Part shown: in pieces, positions 21,771 to 33,144 of the stretch
How the letters are laid out: each line of letters starts with the position of its first letter
How positions within the stretch are numbered: the stretch's first letter is position 1
DNA from: Cryptomeria japonica
Taxonomy: Eukaryota; Streptophyta; Pinopsida; Cupressales; Cupressaceae
DNA length: 64,000 bases
Direction: 5' to 3'
Assembly: GCF_030272615.1 (NCBI RefSeq)
Contig: NC_081409.1
Span: forward strand, 473,736,573-473,800,572
Notes under the pieces: model-generated
Databases searched by the model: none
The model's input: the letters and a program-made list of their open reading frames with translations, nothing else
What the model was told of the DNA's origin: nothing
Translations under genes and position numbers: made by a program

Positions 21771-23324
21771 TATTGGGGCTTCATTGATCGATTTTTGGAG
21801 ACATCGTGGAAGGCTTCTATTTTCGGATTTGGGGATCTTCATTTTTTGGGGTCGTCATACAGTGATTTGGACATCACCGTTTAATTCGGAAGGCCGTTTC
21901 CATAAATTTCGACTATAAAGTTGACCTATTTTGGTGAGAAATTTTTTTTTTCCCCATTTTGGCTATTATTGTACGGATTTCGAAAAAAAAAAATAGCAAT
22001 CAAAAATCAAAAAAAAAAAAAAAAGTTTTTTGTCGCTGGTTTTTTGGGGGTCCGTAGACCCCCCCGTACCCTGTGCGTACCGCAGGTCGCAAGTGTACCA
22101 GTTGTACCTGCCGCCGACGCGTATAGTACCGTCGGGACCCGCGCCGACTAGTCTCCCCACCGGCGCCCAGGTCTCCTCCCGCCAGCGCCCAGGTTCACCA
22201 CCGCCCACGCTGCCGCTGCCGAGCACACCGCCGCCCACACCCTCCGGAGCCCGTTGCCGCCGTACCTGTCATCGAGTCACGTCGCCGCCACTTCTCGCTG
22301 TCGTCACCTTCCGTCGGCCGCTTCCCTCCGCATGTAGCCGCCGGCCCCCTCGGCACCAGGCCCGCCGGTCTCTCCCGCCTCCGGCAACACCATCCTTTGC
22401 CGGCGACCACCAAAACATGCGGCCCCGCGTCCGCCATGTGGCAGGTGGCCACTGGCCCGCGAGCTAAACCTTACTCCAGTCATCTGCCACATCATCCGCC
22501 ACGCAGAGCTGACGCAGACCGCCCAGTCAGTCATCCGTACGGTACGACAGCTCAGTCACCTACTCAGTCACCTGCCCAGTCAGCAGTCCGTACAATACGG
22601 ACACCTAGTCAACAGGGAGGTGAATTCTTTGCGACGGTCATACGGCCATCAAATTTAACACAGTGACTTGCTGACGTCAGCATTTTTTGAAATTTTTTTG
22701 ACCCCTCTCCATTGAGCTTTTCAGTTTTACAGTCCAACTTTGAAAGGCCATATCTTGCTCATTTTTGCTCCTTTTTTGGTGCAATTTTTTTTGAAATAGG
22801 CTAAAATTTTGTGATCTACGTAGTGGTGTGGTTATTTTCTGATTTTCGTGCATAGGTTTTTCATAATTTTTGGATTCTCTCAGTTGTACCTGTCCAATCC
22901 TCAATTCTGCAACTTCAAAGGCCTCGTTTGAGCTCATACGACCTCCTTTTTAGGTGCCGTTTTTTTTTAAAGTGCTTATTTTTTTGTCTACTTTCATAAT
23001 CTTTGATCAGATTTTAGAGATTTTGAGTGAAAATCGTACTTTCAGATATTGGTCTTATTTGGCCTATTAGATATTTGTAAATTGCTTGGATCTTAGTTAG
23101 ATCTCTTACATTATCAGTTTGAGACTCTTTTGGCCTTATTGAGGCAGTTGTAAAATTGTAATCAGAAGTCCACTTTGCCAATTTTTTGCAAGTGGCCCAT
23201 TATATACGCACTACTTATAAAGTGCCAAATCATCACATTTGGGGGGGGTTCTTTGATTGAGTGAATTTGGGGGGGTGTCTTGTGTGATTGTGCCTCTCTT
23301 TGTGCTCTTTCCATTTTTGTTGCA
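21771..23324 (+). other. Copia-B 5' leader with GC-rich segment
   Basis: This 1.55-kb stretch has no recognised coding sequence. About 22045-22580 is strongly GC- and CpG-rich (CCGCCGACGCG, CCGCCGCCCAC) and ends in CAGTCA-type repeats near 22520-22600. Flanking parts are T-rich. The overlapping proline- and arginine-rich ORFs on both strands (for example 22030-22467) are probably composition artefacts. It may hold the RNA packaging signal, or captured host DNA. Confidence 0.6.
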
Positions 23325-23882
23325 ATGAGTCCTAATAAATTTCCACCTTTAACTCCACATAATTATGCATCATGGAAAATTAAAGTATGGAGTAAATTAA
23401 TGGAAAAGGGTCTCACACACTACATAGATGGAACGATAACAGCACCACCTGATCCTAAGGTTGATCCAATTGCTCAATTAGAATGGCTCGCAAATAATTG
23501 CATGGCTCTTGGAACCTTACGCAAGTATGTATCAGATGACCTCATTTTTCACATTGAAAAGTGTAAAACAATCAAAGAGGCTTGGGATATGTTTCAAAAA
23601 TTGTATGGACAAGTTGATGAAATCAGAGGCTATCAGATTGACAATGAGCTCACCAACTTAGATCCCAAGAGTTTTGATACAATCCAAGATTATGTCACCA
23701 AAGCAAATGAGCTAAGAGCAAAGCTTAAGGATTGTAAAATTGACAAAAAGGATGCTCAGTTGATATTCAACTTGTTGGACAAGCTTGCACCAGAATATGC
23801 AGCATTTGTGTCTAGCTTCCAAACTCATCATTTGATAGTGGGGAGTTCTTATGTTATGCCTTCATTTGATGCTTTCACATAA
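23325..23882 (+). pseudogene. Copia-B gag, first part
   Basis: The frame starts at ATG 23325 (MSPNKFPPLTPHNYASWK), a typical Copia gag start with W-K in the first helix. It continues with EAWDMFQKLYG and LRAKLKDCKIDKKDAQLIFNLL. A TAA at 23880 stops it, but the same frame goes on at once at 23883. This single nonsense mutation separates gag from the rest of the polyprotein. An in-frame ATG at 23280 is less likely to be the start because the family begins at the second methionine. Confidence 0.88.
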
Positions 23883-26800
23883 ATGTTGATATTGGAACAA
23901 TCTAAGTTGTTGAACATGGGGTTTCTCAAGTCTTCAAAGTCCAAGGCTTTGGTGGCTAATCAAGGGAATCAAGGAAGTCAAGGCAAAGATTCCAACAAGA
24001 AGAAGAAGCAATCTAAGTCTAAGCCACACCAGGAAAAAGGACAATCATCCTCTCCATCACAAGGCGATTTTTCACCCTCTTCCAAGAAGGGGACACCACC
24101 TAAGAAGGATAAACCAACTTGTGCATATTGCAAGAAGTATGGTCATGATGAGCATCGATGCCACGCAAAGCAAGTTGATGAGTTAACCAATCTTCTCAAG
24201 AAAAACAACATTAACTTGCCATCCACCTACACAAAGAAGGATTCATCTCCTTCCTCTTCCTCACAGTCTAAGGGAAAAGGGCAAGCATTTGTGGCTACAA
24301 CAGGTTCTTCACAGCAATGGATACTTGACTCGGGTGCCTCATATCACATGGGTTCTACAAAGGAGCAGTTTTCTTCATTGGAGCCATCTAAGGTACCTCA
24401 CATTTACATAGGTGATGATACTCAAGTAGAGGTTGAAGGGAAAGGTTCAGTTGACATGGATGATGGAACATTTGAGAATGTTCTCTATGTTCCTAACTTG
24501 TCTACCAACCTTCTCTCCATCTACCAAATCACTCACTATGGGAATGGGAAAAAGGTTGAGTTTACACCAGATTCAGTTGTGGTAAAGGAACTTGATGATG
24601 ATGCCTTGGTAGCAGTGGGACAAGTCAATGACAACTCAAGGCTTTATTCATTCTCCCATTTTGTGCCAAGTTCACCTTCTAGGGCCTTGCTTACTCATTC
24701 ATATTCAGAAAGTAAGCTATGGCATGAGCGGTTTGGTCACCTCAACTACGGCTATCTTCAGCAGCTCAGCACTAAAGACATGGTCACAGGTCTACCTCGA
24801 ATCAGTTTTTTAGAGGGTGTATGTTCAGGTTGTTCCATGGGCAAGCATCCCGAAGAGAAGTTTGATAAAGGGAAAACTTGGAGAGCTTTGGAAGTTCTTC
24901 AACTTGTTCACAGCGATGTAGCAGGTCCATTTCCAACACCTTCATTTAGTAAGGCCCACTATGTTCTTACCTTCATTGATGACTACTCCCGCTTCACTTG
25001 GGTCTACTTTCTCATTCATAAGAGTGAAGTATTTGATAGATTTCAGGACTTCAAGACTCGTGTGGAGAAGCAATCAGGGAAAGTGGTCAAGATTCTTCGC
25101 ACAGATAATGGAAGGGAATATGTGAACAAGAGACTTGAGGATTTTTGTACATTTGAGGGGATTGATCTTCAACATTTTGTTGCATACACTCCACAACAGA
25201 ATGGGGTTGCAGAACGCAAGAATAGAACTCTCAAAGAAATGGCTAGCTATATGATACATGCACGTTCTCTTGATCCCGCCCTTTGGGCAGAGGCTATCAG
25301 TTGTGCCACACACATCCAGAATCGGGTTCCTCACAAAGCTTTGCAAGGTATTACTCCTTTTGAAGCTTGGGCTGGTAGGAAACTGATTGTGAGACATTTC
25401 AGAGTCTTTGGGTGTCTAGCATGGGCTCCCATACCTCCACAAAAATGCAAGGCATTGGAACCACAGAGTCGACCTTGCATATTTGTTGGATATCCTGAGG
25501 GTGTTAAGGCATACAGATTGATGGATCCAGAGACACGTGAGGTATTCATTGAGAGGAGTGTTCACTTTGAGGAAAGCTCTCCTAGCTTAGCCTCTCTACC
25601 TCCTCCACCTTCCTCCATTGTGGATAGTGATGTTAGTGATACGGATGATGAGACTCCCTCAACTCCGAATCGCAGGGTTACACCTCCGCAGGGTCCACTT
25701 GCAGTTGAGGAGACTCGTTCTCCACCTCCACCTAGACCTCGTTGGGCTCGACAGACACTTGAGTCCGCGGGTTCTCTTGTTGGGGATCCTTCAGATACAC
25801 GGAGAACTCGATCACAACATCAAGATCTTCCACATGCATTCATTGCTACCACTTCTGATCCACAGACATTTAGGGAAGCATCAGGGGTTCCTGAGTGGGA
25901 CCAAGCTATGGAGGAAGAGTATAGTTCCTTGATGAGGAACACACATGGGATCTAGTCCATCTCCCTAAGGGGATAAAGATGGTTCGATGTAAGTGGATCT
26001 ATTGGACCAAGTTTGCAGTGGATGGTAGTGTGGATAAGTATAAGGCTCGGCTTGTTGCGAAAGGTTTCTCGTAGGTTGCAGGTGTTGACTATACTAAGAC
26101 CTTTGCACCCGTAGCCAAGATGAACTCCATTCATTTGACACTTGCTATTGCTGCAGCTCATGGTTGTGCTGTACATCAGATGGATGTGAAGAGTTTTTTT
26201 CTTCATGGTGATCTTGATGAGGAGATTTATATGGAGCAGCCACAGGGTTTCATACAGGATACTTCCTTGGTTTGCAGACTAAGGAAATCTCTCTATGGCC
26301 TTAAGTAGGCCCCCAGGGCTTGGTATGCCAAGATGGATTCCTTTCTTCTCTCCGCAGGGTTCACCAGGTGTCATTCCAATCTGAATATCTACATTTTGTG
26401 ACAGGATGACTCTCACTTGATACTTGTGCTCTATGTTGATGACTTGATCATTACAGGGAGTACTTCATCCATCATTAGCAGGGTCAAATTTGCTTTGCAT
26501 GATAGATTTGCTATGACTAACTTGGGTCTTTTGCACTACTTTCTCGGGATAGAGATTTTCACAGTCACCTTCCGGGATTACACTATCGTGGCCCAAGTAT
26601 GCTCTTGATCTACTTGCACGCTTTCATATGGCTGATTGTAAGCCTGCCCCGACTCCCTTTCTTTCAGGAGTCAAGCTTGAGGCTCAGTGTTCTTCTCCAC
26701 TAGTTGATGCCACTTTGTATCTTCAGCTTGTGGGTAGTCTCATCTACTTGACTCATACACGCCCTGATATTTCATTTGCAGTTGGCATGGTTTCCTACTT

Positions 26801-27395
26801 CATGCAGGAACCACATGAGCTTCATTGGAAAGCCGCCAAACGCATCCTTCATTACATCCAGGGTACACATCACTATGGGATTCACTATGCTGCAAGCATA
26901 GGACTTCGCTTGGTTGGTTACACAGACTCCGATTGGGCTGGCGATCTTGATGATCGTAAGTCTACTTCTGGTTACAGTTTTCACCTTGGTTCGGGCCCCA
27001 TTTGTTGGCAGAGCAAGAAGCAACATGCTATTGCTCTCTCTTCGACTGAGGCTGAGTATCGAGGCGCTGTTAACGCAGCGACTGAGACCATTTGGCTCCA
27101 GTAGATTCTCACAGAGTTTGGATTCACCACTCCACGGCTGATAGTTCTACATTGCGACAATCAGAGTGCTATTGCGATCTCGAAGAACCCGGTCCAGCAC
27201 CAGCGGACCAAACACATCGAGATTCATATGAACTATATCCGAGAGCTCATCCAGGAGCAGGTCATTGATTTGCAGTATTGTCCTACAGCAGAGCAGGTTG
27301 CTGACATATTCACCAAACCTTTCACCGAGAGTAAGTTCCAGCAGTTGCGAGCTCTCTTGGGGGTGCAGGATGTGTCATTAGGGGGGGTCAGCTGA
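23883..27395 (+). pseudogene. Copia-B end of gag, protease, integrase, RT, RNase H
   Basis: The open part 23883-25955 holds a zinc knuckle CAYCKKYGHDEHRC (about 24120-24161) and protease WILDSGASYHM. It then has pre-integrase LWHERFGHLNY and an integrase core with HSDVAGP, FIDDYSRFTWVYF, TDNGREY and PQQNGVAERKNRTL, catalytic residues intact. A small duplication near 25940 shifts the frame before RT. RT then shows stops at GFS-stop-VAGVDY, LYGLK-stop-APRAW and IL-stop-QDD, but keeps LYVDDLIITG. A frameshift near 26595-26630 follows. RNase H is present (DSDWAGDLDDRKSTSGYSF, SSTEAEYR, ADIFTKPF) with one TAG after IWLQ, ending at TGA 27393-27395. It is a recently decayed polyprotein. Confidence 0.92.
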
Positions 27396-27655
27396 CTTCT
27401 CCTTCCTCTCTTATGGGGGGGGATTTTTTCCTCTTTGAGGTTTTGTCCTTCTTCTTTGAGAGCCTTTTGTACATATATCTCTCTTTTGGGGGGGAGTTTT
27501 TTCCCATTGGGTTTTCTCCCTTTCTCCGTTTGTGAGAGATTGCATTGCATAGTTTTGCTTGCATTTGCATATTGTACATGGGTACCTATCATGGCCTAGT
27601 AGCCGGGACCCATCTTGCATTGTTGACTTGAGTCTTCATTCCCCTAAGTTGCACT

Positions 27656-27665
27656 TAAGGGGGGG
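27656..27665 (+). other. Copia-B polypurine tract
   Basis: The run TTAAGGGGGGG directly before the 3' LTR is the likely plus-strand primer. Confidence 0.85.
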
Positions 27666-28100
27666 TGTTGGTGTAAATAAATATTCATTTTGGTTATTAC
27701 ACTTACTTAAGTTAACTTAGGATAATGCATCTCTTCGTAGTTTGGATTTGAGACACTTAGGGAAGTGTACACATAGGGATAGAGCTTGTAGGAGAAATTC
27801 CACCTTTTGTGGTCTTATTTTGCTGTTACACTCCACATTCGATGGGTCATCCACCTCTTGTGGAATATTATATTATTTCTCCTACCTACCCCTAGTATTT
27901 CTTACCTACCTTTGTTTCTCATTGAGCTACATGTCATATTTGTGTGCTCATACATCCATATGGCCTTGCCTATATAAGCAGGCCTCTATTCATTGTATTG
28001 GTTAATCCAGTTGATCATTTTACATATTGATGAGAATATAGTTTGTTCTTGTCATTCTATTGTCTCTTTTATGCTTTTCATTGTGCCCTTGATCTTGGCA
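27666..28100 (+). repeat. Copia-B 3' LTR
   Basis: It matches 21311-21748 with about ten differences. The TATA-like TATATAAG is kept at 27971-27978. It ends at GATCTTGGCA, where the chromovirus LTR resumes with AAAGGATATTAG. Confidence 0.93.
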
Positions 28101-28795
28101 AAAGGATATTAGAGGAATAATAGGTTTGCATTCTTAAAGTTTTTAAATGATTTCTAGACTATTATAAGGTTGCTATAATTTTATTTATCTCTGTCATTTA
28201 TTCAAAAAAAAAGTGCAGAAAGTATAATGGAAATAAATGAAACAGAAAGGCATGAATGTTAGTAAGAGAAAAAGTAATTATTTAGTTCTAATTATTTTCC
28301 AATGCAAATAGGGTTAAATAGACATTTGAAGTATAATAGTTTTGCATTGTACAAAATGATAATATTTTTAAGTGTTTTCGAGACTATTTTAATGTTGTTG
28401 TAATTTTATTTATTTCTGTTATTTATTTATTTCAAAAAAAAATGCAGAAAGTTAAGGTAGACAAATTTATCTTTTCCTATAGTTAACTATTAGAAGTTTA
28501 AAATGAAAAGAAATGAAGTTAGTTAAATCTGTTAGTTGTAGAAAGTCTGTTGTTATGTGATTTAAAAAATATATATATATACAGCTTTAGACATAAAAGA
28601 GAAATTTAGACATTCAAATAGATTTAAAAACAAAAAACAAAAAACCAGTTAGTATTAAATACCTTGTAAAAAAAAAAAATACATATTTAAATAATCTATA
28701 CATTAAAACTATTGGAAAGGAAATATTTTACTACATATTGCTGGTTATTTTAACAGTCAGCATTATTCCCTGCAAATAATCCCCATATATTAATT

Positions 28796-28836
<41 letters not shown>

Positions 28837-29630
28837 TCTAAGTTTTTATAAAATAAAATAAACAAAAAAACTGGGAAAGCCCTACCCGAGGGTCCCGCGG
28901 AGCCGAAGCTCCACGCGGGAGACCCTCGGTGGCCCAAGCCCCACAGAGGCGTCGGTGGCGCCGCTGCGGGTGGCCCCACCTTTGAACGCCGCCCCTGTCA
29001 TACCTTCTACGGCCCCTCCTATCAGCACCGCCAACCTCCTAACCCACTGCCCCCCTGCATAATCTTATCTACCACCATGGTATGGTCATCGCCCTTATCA
29101 AGTCCCCTGTACACACAGAACACACACACAAAAAAAAAGCAGGGGGGGGTAAACCCTAGCATAAAAAAAGAGAGAGAGAGAGAGCATGAGCATGAAATGT
29201 AAAATATGCAACCCTAACTTATATTCGAGTTAGGGTTAGCATATAAAATTAAAGAGGAAAATAGGAAATGCAACCCCAGCCCCTATTCGGGTTAGGGTTA
29301 GCATTTAGAAAAGGAAAGTAAATTATTAGAGTTGGTTTTAAACAAAATTTAGTAGAGAAATAACTCATCCCACTTTAGGGTTTGAGGTTTAAAAATATTA
29401 TTTAAAGAGGGTGAATTCTTTTTAAAGCTTGAAAAAGAATTTCCCTCCCATTTAATCAGAGCCAAGTGGAGAATTTAATTATAACTCCCTATTTGACTAA
29501 GGTGAAGATTAATTTATTTTAATATAGTCTTTTTATCAACGCATAATTTAAAATGGGGGTTAATTTTATATAGATATATTAATTCGTAATAATTGATTTA
29601 ATTTTAATAACTAGGGTTATTATATAGTTA

Positions 29631-29767
29631 ATGTTCATATTTAATTACTCAATTCTTTCCTACCGGTGCCCACACTGAATGGAGTTTGTAAAAATTTTAC
29701 AAATGAAATAAAAATGCGGCTTCGGCCTTTTATTGATCAAAAAAAAAAAAAATGTTCATATTTAATT
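29631..29767 (+). mobile_element. Short poly-A retroposon (SINE or truncated LINE end) with 16-bp target duplication
   Basis: The 3' LTR of the chromovirus has 121 extra bases here compared with its 5' LTR. The 16-bp direct repeat ATGTTCATATTTAATT flanks a 105-base body (29647-29751) that ends in 13 A. The body contains ACCGGTGCCCACAC and GCGGCTTCGGCC. A poly-A tail plus a long, variable-length duplication is the signature of LINE-type reverse transcription. No RNA polymerase III promoter boxes were recognised in so short a body, so it may be a 5'-truncated LINE or SINE. Confidence 0.85.
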
Positions 29768-30365
29768 AAATATGGACGTTAAGTTAAATTTAATTTGGGG
29801 GAAATTATTAATGAATAGTAATAATTGTTTTACGCGAAATCTAATCTATGAGGTCAATTTTTGGCCAAGAGTTTAATAGTCGAAAATTTGAAGGTTTTGA
29901 GGATTTAAAATTGACTTTAATATAAAATATATTTATTTGGCAAATATCATTATTGAATTGTTAACCTTATTGGTTATATTAAAAAAAGTGAATTTGCTTG
30001 CGCCCAATTAATTAATTTTAATTTAAGATAACATTATCATTATTTTAATTAGCCTCGAATAATTTTAATACAATCGAGATATTTAAATATCTCTCGACTT
30101 TAATTAGCGGAAAATTAATTAGATTGATTAAATTAATTAATTAAATTGCGATGACCCTCTTCGGGAATAATTAGTCTTTATTAATTATTGTCTCTTTATT
30201 GATTGAGTTAATTATTTCAACTTTAGCAAACAATTATATTTACACCTTAGTTAAGACAAAACTTAATTGATTTCATTTTAATGTAGATTATATTATGAGT
30301 TTATGTTGCAAAAAAAAATTAAAAAAATTGTTGTTCCGTTTTTGCCCAAAAGTTTGGGCATGACA

Positions 30366-31250
30366 CATGGGGAACGTATTGCTGGAATGTTATGCTATTT
30401 GGGCTTAAGAATGCATGAGCAACTTATCAAAGGGCTATGACGACAATTTTTCATGACATGATGCATACATTTATGGAAGATTATGTAGATGATATACTTG
30501 CAAAATCTCATACAAGACAAGAACATTTGAATATCTTAAGCAAGATTTTTGACAGGCTGGAAAGATATCTGTTGAGAATAAATCCAAAGAAATGTGCATT
30601 TGGAGTAACCTATGGAAAACTTCTTGGGTTCATTATATCAGTTCGTGGAAGTGAAGTAGATCCGGAAAAGGTCAGAGTCATCATGGAGATGGAGTCACCT
30701 AGGAACATAAGTCAATTGCGATCTTTACAAGGAAGATTGCAATCAATCAGGAGATTTGTCTCTCAGTTAGTAGATAGATGTTGTCTATTCACCCATCTTC
30801 TACATAAGAATATTCCATTCAAATGGGATCAAAGATGTGAAGAATTTTTTTTGTAAATAAAAGAATATCTTATGAATCCTCCAGTACTGGTATCACCAAC
30901 CAAAGGGAAACCATTGTTGCTCTATATCTCAACAACAAATGTATCATTAGGAGCTCTCCTAGCTCAACATGATGAAGAAGGAAAAGAAAGAGTGGTGTAT
31001 TATATTAGTAGAACACTTGTTGGCTATGAATTAAATTATTCCTCAATAGAGAAGACATGTCTAGCAGTTGTGTTTGCAACTCAGAAGTTGCGACATTATA
31101 TGTTGATTCATTCTGTAAAACTAATAGCAAAGATAGATCCACTAAAGTATTTGTTGAGCAAGTCAACCTTGATAGGAAGACTAGCCAAATGGGTTATGAT
31201 ACTGAGTGAATTTGATATAGAGTATGTTGACCAAAAAGCTATCAAGGGAT
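30366..31250 (+). pseudogene. Tat reverse transcriptase, C-terminal half, and first RNase H
   Basis: After the CATGG duplication the RT resumes (GTYCWNVMLFGLKNA, stop, ATYQRAM) with the active-site motif YVDD at 30482-30493 and KCAFGVTYGKLLGFIIS. A TAA at 30854 sits between RT and the RNase H, which reads LGALLAQHDEEGKERVVYYISRT (in two parts) and ELNYSSIEKTCLAVVFA to a TAG at 31249. Together with 9910-10482 it makes one RT domain cut in two by the insertion. Confidence 0.9.
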
Positions 31251-31770
31251 AGGTCATTGTTGATCAATTGGCTGAAGATCCTTTACAAAATAACATACCA
31301 TTACACATTGAATTTCCTGATGCAGACATTCTGACAGTAAGTACAAACTTTTGGGAATTGTACTTTGATGGTTCTTATACACAATATGGATCAGGCGCAA
31401 GAATCTTTTTCATCACACCTCAGGGACACACAATTCTGAAATCATATAGATTGCGGTTTCCATGCACAAACAATACTGCAGAATATGAAGCATTAACTAT
31501 TGGGCTCAAAATGGCCATTGAATGAAATGTCAAAGAATTACATGTCTATGGTGATTCACAGCTTATCATCAACCAAATAAATGATGATTATCAAACTAAG
31601 GATGATAAGCTCATGCCATACAAATAGCTGGTAGAGGAGTTTAAATAACACTTTAAAGAAATATCATTCACCTAGATTCCAAGAAATGAGAATAAAGCAG
31701 CAGATGCAATGGCTACAATAGCATCTCTCTTGCAAAATAAGGAAAATCAACATCGTTACAATTTTCTCAT
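31251..31770 (+). pseudogene. Second, archaeal-type RNase H of the Tat element
   Basis: WELYFDGSYTQYGSGARI (about 31351-31405) and NNTAEYEALTIGLKMAIE match the start of a second, archaeal/plant-type RNase H, known from the Tat clade. VYGDSQLIINQIN and NENKAADAMATIASLL complete it. Five stops interrupt it (one TGA after AIE, then TAG or TAA at glutamine positions). The key acidic residues (D of FDGS, E of AEYEA, D of GDSQ, D of AADAMA) are all visible. Confidence 0.82.
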
Positions 31771-33140
31771 GGAAAATATCTTAACCCCTACCATTCAATC
31801 CCAGCATATCTATCGAATTTGTCATATATGAGGAACCAATCAATCCTTATACGGTCAAACTTATCAGTACTTCAACGAGAATATCCTTCCTCTTGACCTA
31901 TCCCGCAATCAAAAAAGGAATTTTATCCATCAGTCCTCTCGCTATACTATTATTGTAGATATCTTATATAGGCGTGGTCTAAATGGTACTTTGTTGAGAT
32001 GTCTTGAACAAGAAGAATTTGAGAAGTTCTTAACGAAGTTCATGCAGGTATTTGTGTCACACACTCAAGTGGCTTAACACTGGCTAAGAAACTTCTTCGT
32101 ATGGGTTACTATTGGCCTACTATGGAGAGAGATTCATTCACATATGCTAGGAAAAGCAAACAATGTCAGATCCATGGGAATCTCATTCATGCACCAGCAC
32201 AAGAATTATATCCTATGACAGGATCATGGTCATTTTCTCAATAGGGCCTTGATTTGGTAGGAAAAATAAATCCCTCATCTTCTAATGGACATAACTTTAT
32301 TCTGACTGCTACTAAATATTTCACTAAATGGATTGAAGCAGTGCCTCTAACAATAGTGACATGAAAACAAATATCATCATTCGTTTTGAATTATATAATC
32401 TGTCTCTATGGAGTTCCTATGACCATTATCACTGATAATGGAAGACCATTCAAGAATCAAGATGTGAAGGAGCTATGTGAACAATTTCATATCCAACATA
32501 GGTTTTCTACTCCATATTATCCATAAGGAAATGGCAAAGCTGAGGCATCAAACAAAACTATCTTGAAAATTTTAAAGAAAATAGTCAATGAAGTTGGAAA
32601 AGATTGGCACATTCAGCTAAATCCTGCTTTGTGGGCATACCGAACAAGCATCCGCACTCCAACGGGGGCAACTCCATATTGTTTGGTCTATGGATCAGAA
32701 GCCATATTACCTATAGAAGTAGAGATACCTTCTCTATGAGTATCCTTGAAAGGTCTTATACCAGAAGAAGAACAACTAATCTCTCGACTCCAGGAACTTG
32801 AACTGATTCAGGAATGTCGCCAAAATACAACAGATCATTTGAAAGTATATCAACAAAGAATGACAAGAAGTTATAACCACAAAGTTAAGCCACACATGTT
32901 TCAGATTGGATATATAGTTCTAAGGGAGAATCCAAGAAATCAGTAAGACCAAGAAAAGAAGGGAAAATTTGAACCAAATTGGCTAGGACCTTTTGTCATA
33001 GTAGCAGCATATGGATCAGGAGCATACAAGTTATCTACCCCTGAAGGTGATTGGTTTGATGAACCTATCAATTCTATTCATCTCAAGAAATTCTATGCTC
33101 GAGATATAAAGTCCTCTAAAATATCAATAAAAAGCATATA
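31771..33140 (+). pseudogene. Tat integrase, decayed
   Basis: An integrase zinc-finger region (GVTIGLLWREI in one frame, RMGYYWPTMERDSF and CQIHGNLIHAP in the correct frame) is followed by the catalytic core. The D,D,E triad falls at 32251-32253 (GLDLVG), 32434-32436 (ITDNGRPF) and 32542-32544 (GKAEASNK). The C-terminal part has WAYRTSIRTPTGATPY, LVYGSEAILP and PNWLGPFVIVAAYGSGAYKL, ending with HLKKFYARD. Several TAA or TAG stops and one frameshift near 32040 break it, but the catalytic residues survive. Confidence 0.88.
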
Positions 33141-33144
33141 AAGT

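Larger units (their letters stand above)
21311..28100 (+). mobile_element. Copia-B: Ty1/Copia LTR retrotransposon inserted in the chromovirus LTR
   Basis: LTRs of 438 and 435 bp flank gag, zinc knuckle, protease, integrase, RT and RNase H in Copia order on the + strand. About 10 substitutions and one 3-bp indel separate the LTRs (about 2.3%). The direct repeat at the insertion is AGGAT, or up to AAAGGAT depending on where the LTR ends (21304-21310 and 28101-28107). The exact LTR end is ambiguous by 2-3 bases. An unusually long, partly GC-rich leader of about 1.55 kb precedes gag. Stops and frameshifts, mainly in RT, make it non-autonomous. Confidence 0.95.
10483..30365 (+). mobile_element. 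Tekay-like chromovirus (Ty3/Gypsy) with 4.6-kb LTRs, itself carrying Copia-B
   Basis: The 5' LTR is 10483-15045 and the 3' LTR 19248-30365, the latter enlarged by Copia-B and a small retroposon. The target duplication CATGG is at 10478-10482 and 30366-30370. The initiator tRNA-Met binding site follows the 5' LTR after a 3-base spacer, and a polypurine tract precedes the 3' LTR. Gag, a partial protease, RT, RNase H, integrase and a C-terminal chromodomain-like region are in Gypsy order. In the first 240 LTR bases I see about 12 differences (about 5%), so it is older than Copia-A or Copia-B. An internal deletion and many stops make it defective. Confidence 0.95.
19248..30365 (+). repeat. Chromovirus 3' LTR, interrupted by Copia-B and a small retroposon
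   Basis: LTR sequence matches the 5' copy at 19248-21310 and again at 28101-30365, with Copia-B between. Relative to the 5' LTR it lacks about 360 bases (5' LTR 10873-11236), lacks about 114 bases of the GC island, and gains about 37 bases near 20541-20578 by a local duplication around GGGGGTCATAAGG. It also carries a 105-bp poly-A insertion at 29647-29751. It ends GGGCATGACA at 30365. Confidence 0.93.

Noticed and set aside
22030-22534. Proline- and arginine-rich ORFs on both strands in the Copia-B leader
   Set aside because: GC-rich DNA gives open frames in several phases at once; no recognisable domain.
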